NCBI GenBank assembly: GCA_007121465.1
Contig: SKKL01000138.1
Span: 1-40,914 of the forward strand
Length of the DNA: 40,914 nt
From: Acidimicrobiales bacterium
Lineage (GTDB): Bacteria > Actinomycetota > Acidimicrobiia > Acidimicrobiales > SKKL01
Direction of reading: 5' to 3'
This document shows, piece by piece, positions 8,670 through 17,893 of the stretch. Position 1 is the first letter of the stretch; every line of letters begins with the position of its first letter. Below the pieces are notes generated by a model. That model saw only the letters and a program-made list of their open reading frames with translations. It made no database searches and was not told the origin of the DNA. Made by a program: the position numbers and the translations under genes.

Positions 8670-9995
8670 TCAGGTGTGGTCCGTCGGGGCCGGGTCGTTC
8701 GATCCGGCCCCGATGTGTATCCGCACCTCGGCGACTGCGACGCCGTCCATGGCGACGACCTCGAGTCGATCGTCGTCGGCGGCAATGATGTCGCCCTCCT
8801 GGGGCACGCGACCGAGTCGGGCGGTGAGGAAGCCGGCCACGGTGTCCCAGGACCCCTCCGGCAGGTGGACGCCGGTGCGGGACGCGAGTTCGTCGGGGCG
8901 CAACGACCCTTCGACGAGATAGGTGCCGTACTCGTCGGGCCGCACCCGTTCACCGGAGCTGTCCGACTCGTCCTCGAACTCGCCGATCAGCTCCTCGAGC
9001 ACGTCCTCCATGGTGATCAGCCCGAGCACCACACCGTGCTCGTCGACGACCAGGGCGAGGTGCCGGCGCTCGTCGCGCATGCGGAGGAAGAGGTCCTCGA
9101 GAGCGAGATGGTCGGGCGTGACCATCACCGGCGAGGCGAGGTCGCCGGCGACCTCCTCGACCACCGGCCGACGAAGGAGCAGGTCCCGCGCATGGACGAC
9201 CCCGACCGGATGATCGAGATCGCCGTCATAGACGACGATGCGGGAGCGACCGGTCTCGACGGCGAGGGACTCCACGTCGACCAGCGGGGTCGAGGCATCG
9301 ACCGCGACGACCGAGGGACGAGGGGTCATCGCCGCGGTGGCGACGAGCCCCGACATCTCGATCGACCGGGCGAGCAGCTCGTGCTCATGGTGCTCGATCG
9401 AGCCTTCGTCGGCCGCTTCGTTGAGCAGGAGGATCAGATCCGCTGACGAGTGGGCCATGGCCAGCTCATCCTGGGGCTGGACGCCCACCGCCCGCACAAC
9501 CAGGTTCGCCAAGCGGTTCAGCAGCCAGATCACCGGGCGGAACACCACCGCGAAGGCACGAAAGGGACGGGCCAGGGTCAGGGCGCTGGATTCGGGATGG
9601 GAGATCGCCCAGGACTTGGGCGCCATCTCGCCGACGACCATGTGGAGGAACACCACGATCGACAAGGCGATCACGAAGGCGATGGCGTGGCTGGTGCCCG
9701 ACGGCAGGTCGATGCCCACCCCCGCGATCGCCGACTCGAGCAGACGGGCCACCGCCGGCTCGGCGATGATGCCGAGACCGAGCGAGCACATGGTGATACC
9801 GAGCTGGGCACCGGCGAGCATCAGCGAGAGCTCCCGCAAGCCGGCCCGGGCGTGGCGGGCCCGCCGGTCGCCCTCCGCCGCGAGCTGTTCGATGCGGGAC
9901 CGGCGCGAGGCCAGCAGGGCGAACTCCGCCGCGACGAAGAACCCGTTGGCGCCCAGCAGGGCGATGGCGATGCCGATGGCGAGGAGCGGGCTCAC
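8670..9995 (-). CDS. CNNM/CorC-HlyC family protein (DUF21 + CBS pair + CorC_HlyC)
   Basis: N-terminal membrane domain (GANGFFVAAEFALLASRRSRIEQLA), MTPRPSVVAVD, VVDEHGVVLGLITMEDVLEELIGEFEDE. GTG start overlaps the upstream gene's TGA. Confidence 0.92.
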   Translation of the reverse strand: MSPLLAIGIAIALLGANGFFVAAEFALLASRRSRIEQLAAEGDRRARHARAGLRELSLMLAGAQLGITMCSLGLGIIAEPAVARLLESAIAGVGIDLPSGTSHAIAFVIALSIVVFLHMVVGEMAPKSWAISHPESSALTLARPFRAFAVVFRPVIWLLNRLANLVVRAVGVQPQDELAMAHSSADLILLLNEAADEGSIEHHEHELLARSIEMSGLVATAAMTPRPSVVAVDASTPLVDVESLAVETGRSRIVVYDGDLDHPVGVVHARDLLLRRPVVEEVAGDLASPVMVTPDHLALEDLFLRMRDERRHLALVVDEHGVVLGLITMEDVLEELIGEFEDESDSSGERVRPDEYGTYLVEGSLRPDELASRTGVHLPEGSWDTVAGFLTARLGRVPQEGDIIAADDDRLEVVAMDGVAVAEVRIHIGAGSNDPAPTDHT

Positions 9996-11359
9996 TTCTC
10001 GTCGCTCCCGTCGTCGACGGGACGCTCGTGGATCTGCAGTTCGACCCTGACCACCCGTCGCCGATCCATGGCCACCACCCTCAGCTCGACTCCCGCGACG
10101 AGCACGGCGTCGCCCACCTCGGGAATTCGGCCGAGCCGTTCCATGACCACTCCGGCCACGGTGTCGTAGGGGCCCTCGGGAAGAAGCAGGTCGGTCTCCC
10201 GTTCGATCTCGTGCAATCGAAGATCTCCGGCGACCAGCCAGCGGTCATGGCCGAGGTCGACGACCGCCTCGGGCTCCTCGGAGTCGAACTCGTCCTCGAT
10301 CTCTCCGACGAGCTCCTCGAGCAGATCCTCGATGGTGAGAACGCCGACGGTCCCACCGTGTTCGTCGACGACGATGGCCAGCGGACTCGACCCCGAGCGC
10401 AGCTCGGCGAGGACACGGTGCAGGCCAGCCGACTCGGGCACCGCCAACGCCGGGCGACCGAGGTCACGGACGCGTGCGTTCGCCCTCCGGTCGGGGGGCA
10501 CCCCGAGCAGATCCTTCGCGTGGACCATGCCGACCACTTCGTCCCACTCGTCCACGATCGGAAAGCGGGTGTGGCGACTCGATGCCGTCAGCTCGACGAG
10601 GTCCTCCCCGGTGGCGTCGACCGGGATCGACTCGACGCGGTTCCAGGGAACCATGACCTCAGCGGCGTCGCGCTCCCTGAACTCCAACGCCCGTCGGAGC
10701 AGCTCGGCTTGGGAGCCGGAGAGAGAGCCGGCCTCCGACGATGCCTCGACGATGTGCCCGAGCTCGTCGGCTTCGACCCCGCCGGTCACCTCCCCGACCG
10801 GTTCGATACCGAGCGCCCGCAAGAGGCGGTTGGCAGCGCCGTCGAAGAGGCTGATCACCGGTCCGGCCAGGCGCAGGTACCAGAGCGTCGACCGAGCCAG
10901 CCACCGCGCCACCGGCTCCGGTCGGGCGATGGCGAGGTTCTTCGGGGCCAACTCCCCGAAGATCATCTGGGCGCCGGTGGCGAGGACGAATCCCACCGAC
11001 AGCGCCACCCCGGCAACGGCGCCGTCGGGCACACCGAGCAGGCTCATCACCGGTTGCAGGGCGCGACCGAGGGTGGGCTCGGCGATGAACCCCACGAGCA
11101 GCGAGGTGACCGTGATGCCGAGTTGGGCGCCCGACAACATGAACGAGAGACGTCCGAGCACGTCCAGCGCCCGCCCCGAGGCGTCGTCACCTCCCTGGTG
11201 GGAGTCGGCGAGGCGGGTCCGGCGCGCGGCGACGAAGCTGAACTCCGCGGCCACGAAGTAGCCATTCGCCGCGATGAGCAGGACCACGACCGCCAGGCCG
11301 GCGAGGACCGATGCGCTCAAGCGGGCGCCTCGCGCCGCGAACGGGTGGGTGGTCGACAC
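9992..11359 (-). CDS. CNNM/CorC-HlyC family protein, paralogue of the downstream gene
   Basis: LIAANGYFVAAEFSFVAARRTRLAD..., MVPWNRVESIPVD, VVDEHGGTVGVLTIEDLLEELVGEIEDE. Start taken as GTG 11359. Confidence 0.9.
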   Translation of the reverse strand: MSTTHPFAARGARLSASVLAGLAVVVLLIAANGYFVAAEFSFVAARRTRLADSHQGGDDASGRALDVLGRLSFMLSGAQLGITVTSLLVGFIAEPTLGRALQPVMSLLGVPDGAVAGVALSVGFVLATGAQMIFGELAPKNLAIARPEPVARWLARSTLWYLRLAGPVISLFDGAANRLLRALGIEPVGEVTGGVEADELGHIVEASSEAGSLSGSQAELLRRALEFRERDAAEVMVPWNRVESIPVDATGEDLVELTASSRHTRFPIVDEWDEVVGMVHAKDLLGVPPDRRANARVRDLGRPALAVPESAGLHRVLAELRSGSSPLAIVVDEHGGTVGVLTIEDLLEELVGEIEDEFDSEEPEAVVDLGHDRWLVAGDLRLHEIERETDLLLPEGPYDTVAGVVMERLGRIPEVGDAVLVAGVELRVVAMDRRRVVRVELQIHERPVDDGSDEK

Positions 11360-11377
11360 GACCGGTGTGGCACGGGT

Positions 11378-11399
11378 GTCACGGTAGCCGAGCCGTGAC
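11378..11399. promoter_or_regulatory. Inverted repeat in divergent promoter region
   Basis: GTCACGG-tagccgag-CCGTGAC, exact 7-bp arms, with a further GTCACG copy at 11403-11408. Confidence 0.4.
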
Positions 11400-11428
11400 C
11401 CCGTCACGCCCCGGGTAGCGTCATAGCG

Positions 11429-12490
11429 ATGGACGAGGCCGACCACGACCGGAGACGGCTGCCCGACGGCGTTGTCCCCGAGGTCCCTCCCACCGATCGT
11501 CGCGGGGTGGCCGGGCGGGTCGCCATCATCCTGGTGGCGGGAATCTGTCTCTACGTCTTCGCTCCGAGCCTCGTCGACGTGTACGGCTCCTGGGACGAGG
11601 TGGTCACCCTCCAACCCCTGTGGATCATCGCCATCGTGGGGTTCCAGGTCCTCAGCTTCGCGTGCCTGTGGCACCTCCAACGGCTGGCGCTGCGCACCGA
11701 CGAGTGGTTCGGTGTCGTGACCTCCCAGCTGGCGGGCAACGCCTTCAGCCGGGTCGTCCCCGGAGGAGCCGCGGCCGGGGTGGCGATGCAGATGCGGATA
11801 CTCACCCGGGCCGGGGTCGACACCGCCACCGCGGCCTCGTCGCTCACCGCGGTCTCCCTGCTCACCACCGGGATCGTCTTCGCCCTCCCCGTGCTCGCGA
11901 TACCCGCCATGGTGGCCGGCACGCCGGTCCGGGGTCCGCTGCTCACCGCGGTGGTGCTCGGCTTCGGTGTGTTCGTGCTCCTCGTCGCCGCCGGGGCGTG
12001 GCTCTACCGGTCCGACCGCCCGCTGGTCGCAATCGGCCGGGCGGTCCAGGCGATCCGCAACCGGGTGCGTCGCCATGAGGAGCCCGTCACCGACCTCCCC
12101 GACCGCCTCGTCCTCGAAAGGGTCCTGGTGCGACGCACGATCGGCGAGCGCGGCTCAGAGGCGCTGCTCGCCGCCGTCGGACGCTCGATGTTCGACTACC
12201 TCTCGCTGCTCGCCGCCCTCGCGGCGGTGGGGGTCAACCCGAACCCGTCCCTCGTCCTGCTTGCCTTCGTGACCGCAATGGTGCTCGGGATGATCCCCAT
12301 CACCCCAGGGGGCATCGGCTTCGTCGAGGCGGGCCTCACCGCCACCCTCACCCTGGCCGGGGTGAGCGCCGCCGACGCGGTGGTCGCCACCGCGGCCTAC
12401 CGGTTCGCCGCCTTCTGGTTGCCCCTGCCGGCCGGACTGGCCGGGTACGTCGCCTTCCGCATCCGCCTCGGTCGCCTCGTCTCGACCTGA
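11429..12490 (+). CDS. Flippase-like/lysylphosphatidylglycerol synthase TM-domain (YbhN/UPF0104-type) membrane protein
   Basis: Multiple TM segments; SQLAGNAFSRVVPGGAAAGVAMQMRIL and ITPGGIGFVEAGLTATLTLAGVSAADAVVATAAYR are typical of this family. Confidence 0.88.
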   Translation: MDEADHDRRRLPDGVVPEVPPTDRRGVAGRVAIILVAGICLYVFAPSLVDVYGSWDEVVTLQPLWIIAIVGFQVLSFACLWHLQRLALRTDEWFGVVTSQLAGNAFSRVVPGGAAAGVAMQMRILTRAGVDTATAASSLTAVSLLTTGIVFALPVLAIPAMVAGTPVRGPLLTAVVLGFGVFVLLVAAGAWLYRSDRPLVAIGRAVQAIRNRVRRHEEPVTDLPDRLVLERVLVRRTIGERGSEALLAAVGRSMFDYLSLLAALAAVGVNPNPSLVLLAFVTAMVLGMIPITPGGIGFVEAGLTATLTLAGVSAADAVVATAAYRFAAFWLPLPAGLAGYVAFRIRLGRLVST

Positions 12491-12575
12491 CCACGCCGCG
12501 ATCGCTCGCCGGTTCGATCCGAGGACCGGGCCCCCTCTACCATCCCTGAGTCCTGTTGACTCGAAGGGGGAGCTC

Positions 12576-14270
12576 ATGTCCGGTCTGACCTGGGAAGAGG
12601 CATCCGCGCAGATCTGTGGGCCCGAGGGTCCGTTCGCCGTGCACGACGAAGAGATCCGCGGCATCTCGACCAAGGTGGTGAACACCGCTCCTCCGCTGCT
12701 CAAGAACCTCTTCGACCTGGGTCGCGTGCGGGGCGACGAGCTCTACATCGTCTACGAGGACGAGCACTACACCTGGGCCGACACCATGGCTCGGGCCGAC
12801 GCCATCGGATCGATGCTGGTCAACCGCTACGGCATCCAAAAGGGCGACCGCGTCGCCATCGCCATGCGCAACTACCCCGAGTGGATCTTCTCGTTCGTGG
12901 GCATCACCTCGATCGGCGCGGTGGCCGTCCCCCTCAACGCGTGGTGGACCGGCGAGGAGCTGGAGTTCGGCCTGACCGACTCGGGCACCAAGGTGCTCAT
13001 CGCCGACCAGGAGCGCCTCGACCGGATCGAGCCGGTCCTCGGCGACCTCGACGTGACGGCGGTGGGCGTGCGCCTCGACCGTGACATCGACGGCGTCGCC
13101 CGCTTCGAGGACGTTCTCCCTCTCGGCGATCCGCTCCCCGAGGTCGACGTCGACACCGACGACGACGTCACGATCCTCTACACCTCGGGCACCACCGGCA
13201 AGCCCAAGGGCGCCGTGTCGACCAACCGAGCCGTCGTCCACGCCATGATGGCCTACGCCTGCAAGGCCATCATCGACCGCACCCGCCAAGGCGACGATCC
13301 TCAGCCCAAGAGCGGCGGCCCCGAGTACCCCCCGTGCTCGATCCTCACGGTCCCGCTCTTCCACGTCACCGGTTGCGTGCCGGTCATGATCGGCTCGTTC
13401 CTGTCGGGCTCGAAGCTGGTGATCATGTACAAGTGGGATCCGGGCCGGGCGCTCCAGCTCGTCGAGCGCGAGCGGGTCACCCAGTTCGTCGGGGTGCCCA
13501 CCATGTCGTGGGACATGCTCGAGCACCCGGACTTCGAGAAGTACGACACATCGAGCCTCCAGGTGGTCGGAGGTGGCGGTGCTCCCGCGCCCGCCGAGCT
13601 GGTCAAGCGCATCGAAGGCAACTTCAAGCGAGGCCGGCCCACGATCGGCTACGGCATGACCGAGACCAACGCCTACGGGCCGGGGAACTCCGGCGACGAC
13701 TATGTGAGCCATCCCACCAGCGCCGGGCGAACCGTGCCCTTCGTGGAGCTGCGTGTCACCAACGCCGACGACGAGGTGCTCCCCGCCGGCGAGGTGGGCG
13801 AGATCTGGTTCAAGGGGCCCCACCTCATCCGCGGCTACTGGAACCGCCCCGAGGAGACCGCCGAGACCATCGTCGACGGGTGGCTGCGTAGCGGCGACAT
13901 CGGCTACGTCGACGAGGACGGCTTCGTCTACGTGGTCGACCGCGCCAAGGACATGGTCTTGAGGGGTGGCGAGAACGTCTACTGCGCCGAGGTCGAGTCG
14001 GCCATCTACGAACACCCCGCCATCCACGAGGCTGCGGTCTTCGGCATCCCCCACGAGCGACTCGGTGAGGAAGTCGCGGCCGCGGTGCTCCCCAAGCCGG
14101 GCGAGTCGATCGACGTCGACGAACTCACTGCCCACCTGAAGGATCGACTGTCCGGCTTCAAGGTCCCGACCCAGATCTTCGTCCACGACACCGAGCTCCC
14201 CCGCAACGCGGCGGGCAAGATCCTCAAGCGCGAGCTGCGTGATGCCGTGGTGGCCGACAGCCAGAGCTGA
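12576..14270 (+). CDS. AMP-dependent acyl-CoA synthetase/ligase
   Basis: ILYTSGTTGKPKGAVSTNR, GYGMTETNAYGPGN, WLRSGDIGYVDEDGFVYVVDRAKDMVLRGGENVY, NAAGKILKRELRD. Confidence 0.95.
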   Translation: MSGLTWEEASAQICGPEGPFAVHDEEIRGISTKVVNTAPPLLKNLFDLGRVRGDELYIVYEDEHYTWADTMARADAIGSMLVNRYGIQKGDRVAIAMRNYPEWIFSFVGITSIGAVAVPLNAWWTGEELEFGLTDSGTKVLIADQERLDRIEPVLGDLDVTAVGVRLDRDIDGVARFEDVLPLGDPLPEVDVDTDDDVTILYTSGTTGKPKGAVSTNRAVVHAMMAYACKAIIDRTRQGDDPQPKSGGPEYPPCSILTVPLFHVTGCVPVMIGSFLSGSKLVIMYKWDPGRALQLVERERVTQFVGVPTMSWDMLEHPDFEKYDTSSLQVVGGGGAPAPAELVKRIEGNFKRGRPTIGYGMTETNAYGPGNSGDDYVSHPTSAGRTVPFVELRVTNADDEVLPAGEVGEIWFKGPHLIRGYWNRPEETAETIVDGWLRSGDIGYVDEDGFVYVVDRAKDMVLRGGENVYCAEVESAIYEHPAIHEAAVFGIPHERLGEEVAAAVLPKPGESIDVDELTAHLKDRLSGFKVPTQIFVHDTELPRNAAGKILKRELRDAVVADSQS

Positions 14271-14299
14271 CCGCGGAAGCCCGCGGGCGGGCCGACGCG

Positions 14300-15034
14300 T
14301 CAGTGTGCTCCGAGCACTCGCGGCGCTTCGGCCGCCAGCGGGCTGATCGTGCTCATCAGGTCGTCGAGTTGGTCTCGGCCGACGAGCAGCACCAACCGGA
14401 TCGCCGGCACCCGCGTCTCACAGGTACGGCCGCGGTAGGTGTTGGTCCGACACAACTCGGTGGCCTCCCGCTCGATGCACCGAGCGAGGCCATCGACCGC
14501 GGCGACGAGCGCGGGCTCTCGGTGCGCGTCGACGCACACCGCGACCTCGACGTCGCCCCGGGAGCCACGGTTCCCATCGACACGGTTCGTCTCGACGCGG
14601 TTCCCCTCGACCCGGTCGCCGTCGACACGGCTCCCCGGCGCCGGTGAGGCCAGGTCGCCGACGACCCGCACCCCCGAGTCCGAGGCGAGCGTCGCCGCTC
14701 GGGCCGCCATGCTCCCGCCCTCAGCGGCCGAGAGAGGAAGATGGGCCGTCGCGACGTACGAAGCGATGGTGTAGCGGGTTCCCCGTCGAGGGTCGGGGGT
14801 CGTCCAGTCGATCGCCGAGCGGGGCGGCGGCTCGGCCACGACGTGCCCACAGCCGAGAGCTTCCAGGGCCGCGAAGAGATCCGTGGGCGGCTCCGTGCCG
14901 TCGTATCGGATCACCAACTCGGGCCCGCTACCGGCCCGAGCCGGAACGAAGCTCAACTCGGCGTCGATGGTCGACGAGGGCTGGTTGTCCATACCCCCAT
15001 CATCGGTGGTGAACCTGCAGGTAGCGACGTCCAC
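14300..15034 (-). CDS. Hypothetical protein with internal pentapeptide repeats
   Basis: 244 aa ORF in a non-overlapped interval; contains RVDGD-RVEGN-RVETN-RVDGN. No family recognised; start uncertain (an ATG for MDNQPSS lies downstream). Confidence 0.6.
   Translation of the reverse strand: MDVATCRFTTDDGGMDNQPSSTIDAELSFVPARAGSGPELVIRYDGTEPPTDLFAALEALGCGHVVAEPPPRSAIDWTTPDPRRGTRYTIASYVATAHLPLSAAEGGSMAARAATLASDSGVRVVGDLASPAPGSRVDGDRVEGNRVETNRVDGNRGSRGDVEVAVCVDAHREPALVAAVDGLARCIEREATELCRTNTYRGRTCETRVPAIRLVLLVGRDQLDDLMSTISPLAAEAPRVLGAH
14568..14627. repeat. 15-bp coding minisatellite, about 4 copies
   Basis: cggttcccatcgaca / cggttcgtctcgacg / cggttcccctcgacc / cggtcgccgtcgaca in tandem; 15 bp = 5 codons. 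Confidence 0.85.
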
Positions 15035-15067
15035 CCGGTCACGGTCCAGTGACCATCACCTGACGCG

Positions 15068-15364
15068 TTACTGACCGTCCGATCGCGACGAACGGCCGGG
15101 CCAGTCGGGGCGGTCCTCGGGCGGGACGAAACCGCTGCCGCCATAGCGCGTCGCGCCACCCACCGGAGCTCCCGGCAGGGGGCGTCCCACCAGCAGCCAG
15201 GCAACGGCTCCGAGCACGGGCACGATGAGCACGATCGTCACCCACAGCGCCTTGGGGAGGCGCCGGGCCGCCGCTTCATCGGTGCGCACCACGTCGGAGA
15301 GCGCGTAGATCCACACGCCCAGGGCGAGGGCGACTCCGAGAACGGGGAGGAGGATACGGATCAT
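15068..15364 (-). CDS. PLD-nuclease N-terminal (PLDc_N)-type small membrane protein
   Basis: MIRILLPVLGVALALGVWIYALSDVVRTDEAAARRLPKALWVTIVLIVPVLGAVAWLLVGRP. Confidence 0.85.
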   Translation of the reverse strand: MIRILLPVLGVALALGVWIYALSDVVRTDEAAARRLPKALWVTIVLIVPVLGAVAWLLVGRPLPGAPVGGATRYGGSGFVPPEDRPDWPGRSSRSDGQ

Positions 15365-15498
15365 GACGGCTCCTGCGGCGGACGGGGGACCGTCCTGAGC
15401 TTAGCGACGCCGACCTCTCGTACCTGCGCGCCGACGCCCCACTACCCTCGGAGACGACACGCCCGACCGGGCCGTGTTCGAACGATGAGGGGGGACTC

Positions 15499-16293
15499 AT
15501 GGGGACGATGGAGGGACGGGTCGCGCTGGTCACCGGCGCCAGCCGAGGCATCGGAGAAGCCATCGCGGCGCGCTTCGCCGCCGAAGGGGCCGCGGTGGCG
15601 GTCACCGCCCGCACCGTCGAGGAGGGTGATCACCCGCTGCCGGGCAGCATCTCCGGCACGGTCGCCGCCATCCGCGACGCCGGTGGGGTGGCGATCGCCG
15701 TCGCCGCCGACCTCGGCCGGAGCGAGGATCGAGGTCGTCTCGTCGAGGAGGTCACCAACGAGCTCGGACCGATCGACGTGTTGGTCAACAACGCGGCCAT
15801 CACGTGGTTCGAGCCGGTGGTGGACTTCGACGAGGGTCACTGGCGCATGATGTTCGAGGTGCAGGTGCGGGCACCGTTCGAGCTCGCCCAGCTCGTGCTC
15901 CCCGGCATGCGCGAGCGAGGCTCGGGATGGATCCTCAACATCTCCTCGGGAGCGGGACGCCATCCCGAGGGCCCGCCGTACGGGCCGGCCGGGGGAGGCA
16001 CGGTCTATGGCATGTGCAAGGCCGCACTCGAGCGCTTCACCACCGGGCTGGCCTCGGAGGTCCACAGCGACGGGATCGCGGTCAACGTCGTCTCCCCCTC
16101 GGGACTGGTGGTGACCCCCGGCGTTCGCCACCATCGCCTACACGAACGGGTGCCCGAGTCCCGCCATGAGCCGGTCTCCTACATGTCCGAGGCGGCCCAC
16201 GCGTTGTGCACGGGTGATCCGGCCACGGTGACCGGAATGGTCACCTACGCTCAGCCGTGCCTCGAGGAGCTCGGTGTTCCGCTGCCCGAGTAG
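15499..16293 (+). CDS. SDR family oxidoreductase
   Basis: VALVTGASRGIGEAIA, NNAAI, ISSGAGR, YGMCKAAL (YxxxK). Confidence 0.93.
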   Translation: MGTMEGRVALVTGASRGIGEAIAARFAAEGAAVAVTARTVEEGDHPLPGSISGTVAAIRDAGGVAIAVAADLGRSEDRGRLVEEVTNELGPIDVLVNNAAITWFEPVVDFDEGHWRMMFEVQVRAPFELAQLVLPGMRERGSGWILNISSGAGRHPEGPPYGPAGGGTVYGMCKAALERFTTGLASEVHSDGIAVNVVSPSGLVVTPGVRHHRLHERVPESRHEPVSYMSEAAHALCTGDPATVTGMVTYAQPCLEELGVPLPE

Positions 16294-16319
16294 GCAAGAC
16301 GCCGCCCACCCCGGACGCG

Positions 16320-16347
16320 CCGGAGCCGGCCCGCAGGCCGGCTCCGG
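16320..16347. terminator. Bidirectional terminator between convergent SDR and ACAD genes
   Basis: CCGGAGCCGGCC-CGCA-GGCCGGCTCCGG, exact 12-bp stem, 4-nt loop. Confidence 0.75.
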
Positions 16348-16368
16348 TCAGGTTCGACAGCGTCGAGA

Positions 16369-17700
16369 TCAGCCGTTCTTGGGAAGATCCTTGAACGCCT
16401 TGACGCGATCCTCGTTGGGCTCCTTGGGGAGGCCGAGGACCCGCTCGCCGATGATGTTCTTCTGGATCTGGTCGGTGCCGCCGTAGATGGGCGGACCCTG
16501 GGCGAACAGAGCCGACTCGGTGATGAAGCCGAGGAAGGGATCGCCGGTGGCCTCGTCGAGCTTCTTCTTGTCGTCGGCGTTGTAGGCGTGAAGCGTGCCG
16601 TGCATGCCGAGGATGGCGAGCCCGACGTCGCGCTGGGTACGGACGAGGTCGCTCATCGTGAGCTTGGCGATGTTCGGGAGACCGGGGATGTCCTTGCCGA
16701 CGGCCCGGCCGGCCTTGGCCCGCAGGTTGTTGTACTTGGCGATCTCGTTGAGGATGTGCAGCTTGATGATGCCGTCGCGCACCGACGGGACGGTGTGCTT
16801 GCCACGGGCCTTGGCCATGTCGACGTACATGTTGCCGCGGTTGGACCGGGTGGTCCCTCCGGGGGTGGAGGAGGACCGACGGCCAGTCCCACCCTCACGG
16901 ACGAAGTCCCCGCAACGCTTCTCGAGGTCACCGGCCACGGTTCCGGGCGTCGCAGCGCCACCGGCTCCGCCGCCACCGCCGGCACCGAGGCCGGCGCGCT
17001 CGAACATCAGGGTGGTGTTGGCGACGGCCCAGCCGTTGTTCAGGTCACCGATGCGAGCAGAGTCGGGCACCCGCGCCTCGGTCATGAAGACCTCGTTGAA
17101 CATGGCCCGACCGGTCATCTCGGTGAGGGGACGGATCTCGATCTCGGCCTGATGCATGTCGATGCCGAAGTAGGTGATGCCCTGGTGCTTGGGCACGTCC
17201 CAGTCGGTGCGAGCCATGAGCATGCCGAGGTCGGCGATCTGGCCGCCGGAGGTCCACACCTTCTGGCCGGTGACGATCCACTCGTCGCCGTCCTTGATGG
17301 CGCGACTGGTGATGCCGGCGAGGTCGGACCCGGCGCCCGGCTCGCTGAAGAGCTGACACCAGGCCTTCTGGCCGGTGACGATCGGGCGGATGAACTCCTC
17401 GACCTGCTCGGGGCTGCCGTGGGTCGCGATGGTCGGGGCGGCGAGGAGGAGACCCAAGCCACCGGGGGCGCCGAGGGCGCCGAAGTCGGCGATGGCTTGC
17501 TGGACCCGGACGGTGTCGCCTCGGGTCAAGCCCTTGCCGTAGGCGTTCTCGGGCAGGCTCGGCGCCGACCAACCGGCGGTTCCGAGCCGTTCCCACCACT
17601 CGGCGACGGTGAGGTCGGGATCCCAGTTCTCTTCGAGCCAGGCATTGACCTCATCGACCGGATCGTCGGTGCTCTGGTTGCGGTCTGCAACATCGGTCAT
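16369..17700 (-). CDS. Acyl-CoA dehydrogenase
   Basis: LFSEPGAGSDLAGITSRA, VTGQKVWTSGGQIADLGMLMARTD, YGGTDQIQKNIIGERVLGLPKEP. Start taken as ATG 17700 (MTDVADRN). Confidence 0.92.
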   Translation of the reverse strand: MTDVADRNQSTDDPVDEVNAWLEENWDPDLTVAEWWERLGTAGWSAPSLPENAYGKGLTRGDTVRVQQAIADFGALGAPGGLGLLLAAPTIATHGSPEQVEEFIRPIVTGQKAWCQLFSEPGAGSDLAGITSRAIKDGDEWIVTGQKVWTSGGQIADLGMLMARTDWDVPKHQGITYFGIDMHQAEIEIRPLTEMTGRAMFNEVFMTEARVPDSARIGDLNNGWAVANTTLMFERAGLGAGGGGGAGGAATPGTVAGDLEKRCGDFVREGGTGRRSSSTPGGTTRSNRGNMYVDMAKARGKHTVPSVRDGIIKLHILNEIAKYNNLRAKAGRAVGKDIPGLPNIAKLTMSDLVRTQRDVGLAILGMHGTLHAYNADDKKKLDEATGDPFLGFITESALFAQGPPIYGGTDQIQKNIIGERVLGLPKEPNEDRVKAFKDLPKNG

Positions 17701-17845
17701 CGCGGAATTCCCCCTGATTGGGCGGCGTGGAGCACAGAACTCCACCGGCACTGTTAGACAGATTGTTCACTACGGGGGCCCCGGTACTCAAGACGGGCGG
17801 CGGTGCCTCATGTCACCGCTGCTCCCGTGACGCCTCTCCGGCTAC

Positions 17846-17880
17846 GGTTCCCCACGACGTAGACGACCGACGTGGGAACC
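17846..17880. promoter_or_regulatory. Imperfect inverted repeat upstream of SDR operon
   Basis: GGTTCCCCACG ... CGTGGGAACC (10-bp arms with one extra C). Confidence 0.35.
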
Positions 17881-17893
17881 GGGGGGAAGGTCG

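Noticed and set aside
12548-12562. GAGTC-ctgtt-GACTC upstream of the acyl-CoA synthetase as an operator
   Set aside because: Only 5-bp arms; expected by chance at this scale.
12537-14186. 549-aa minus-strand ORF opposite acyl-CoA synthetase
   Set aside because: Antisense to a strong CDS; Val/Asp/Gly/His-rich shadow frame.
14271-14286. CCGCGG-aagc-CCGCGG as a terminator after the acyl-CoA synthetase
   Set aside because: Short self-complementary GC motif common in high-GC DNA; plausible but not strong enough to call.
16975-17010. Gly-rich GAGGGGGAGGAATP stretch in the second ACAD as an insertion
   Set aside because: Flanking ACAD sequence is continuous and such Gly-rich loops are likely natural in this actinobacterial ACAD subgroup; no sign of a mobile insertion.
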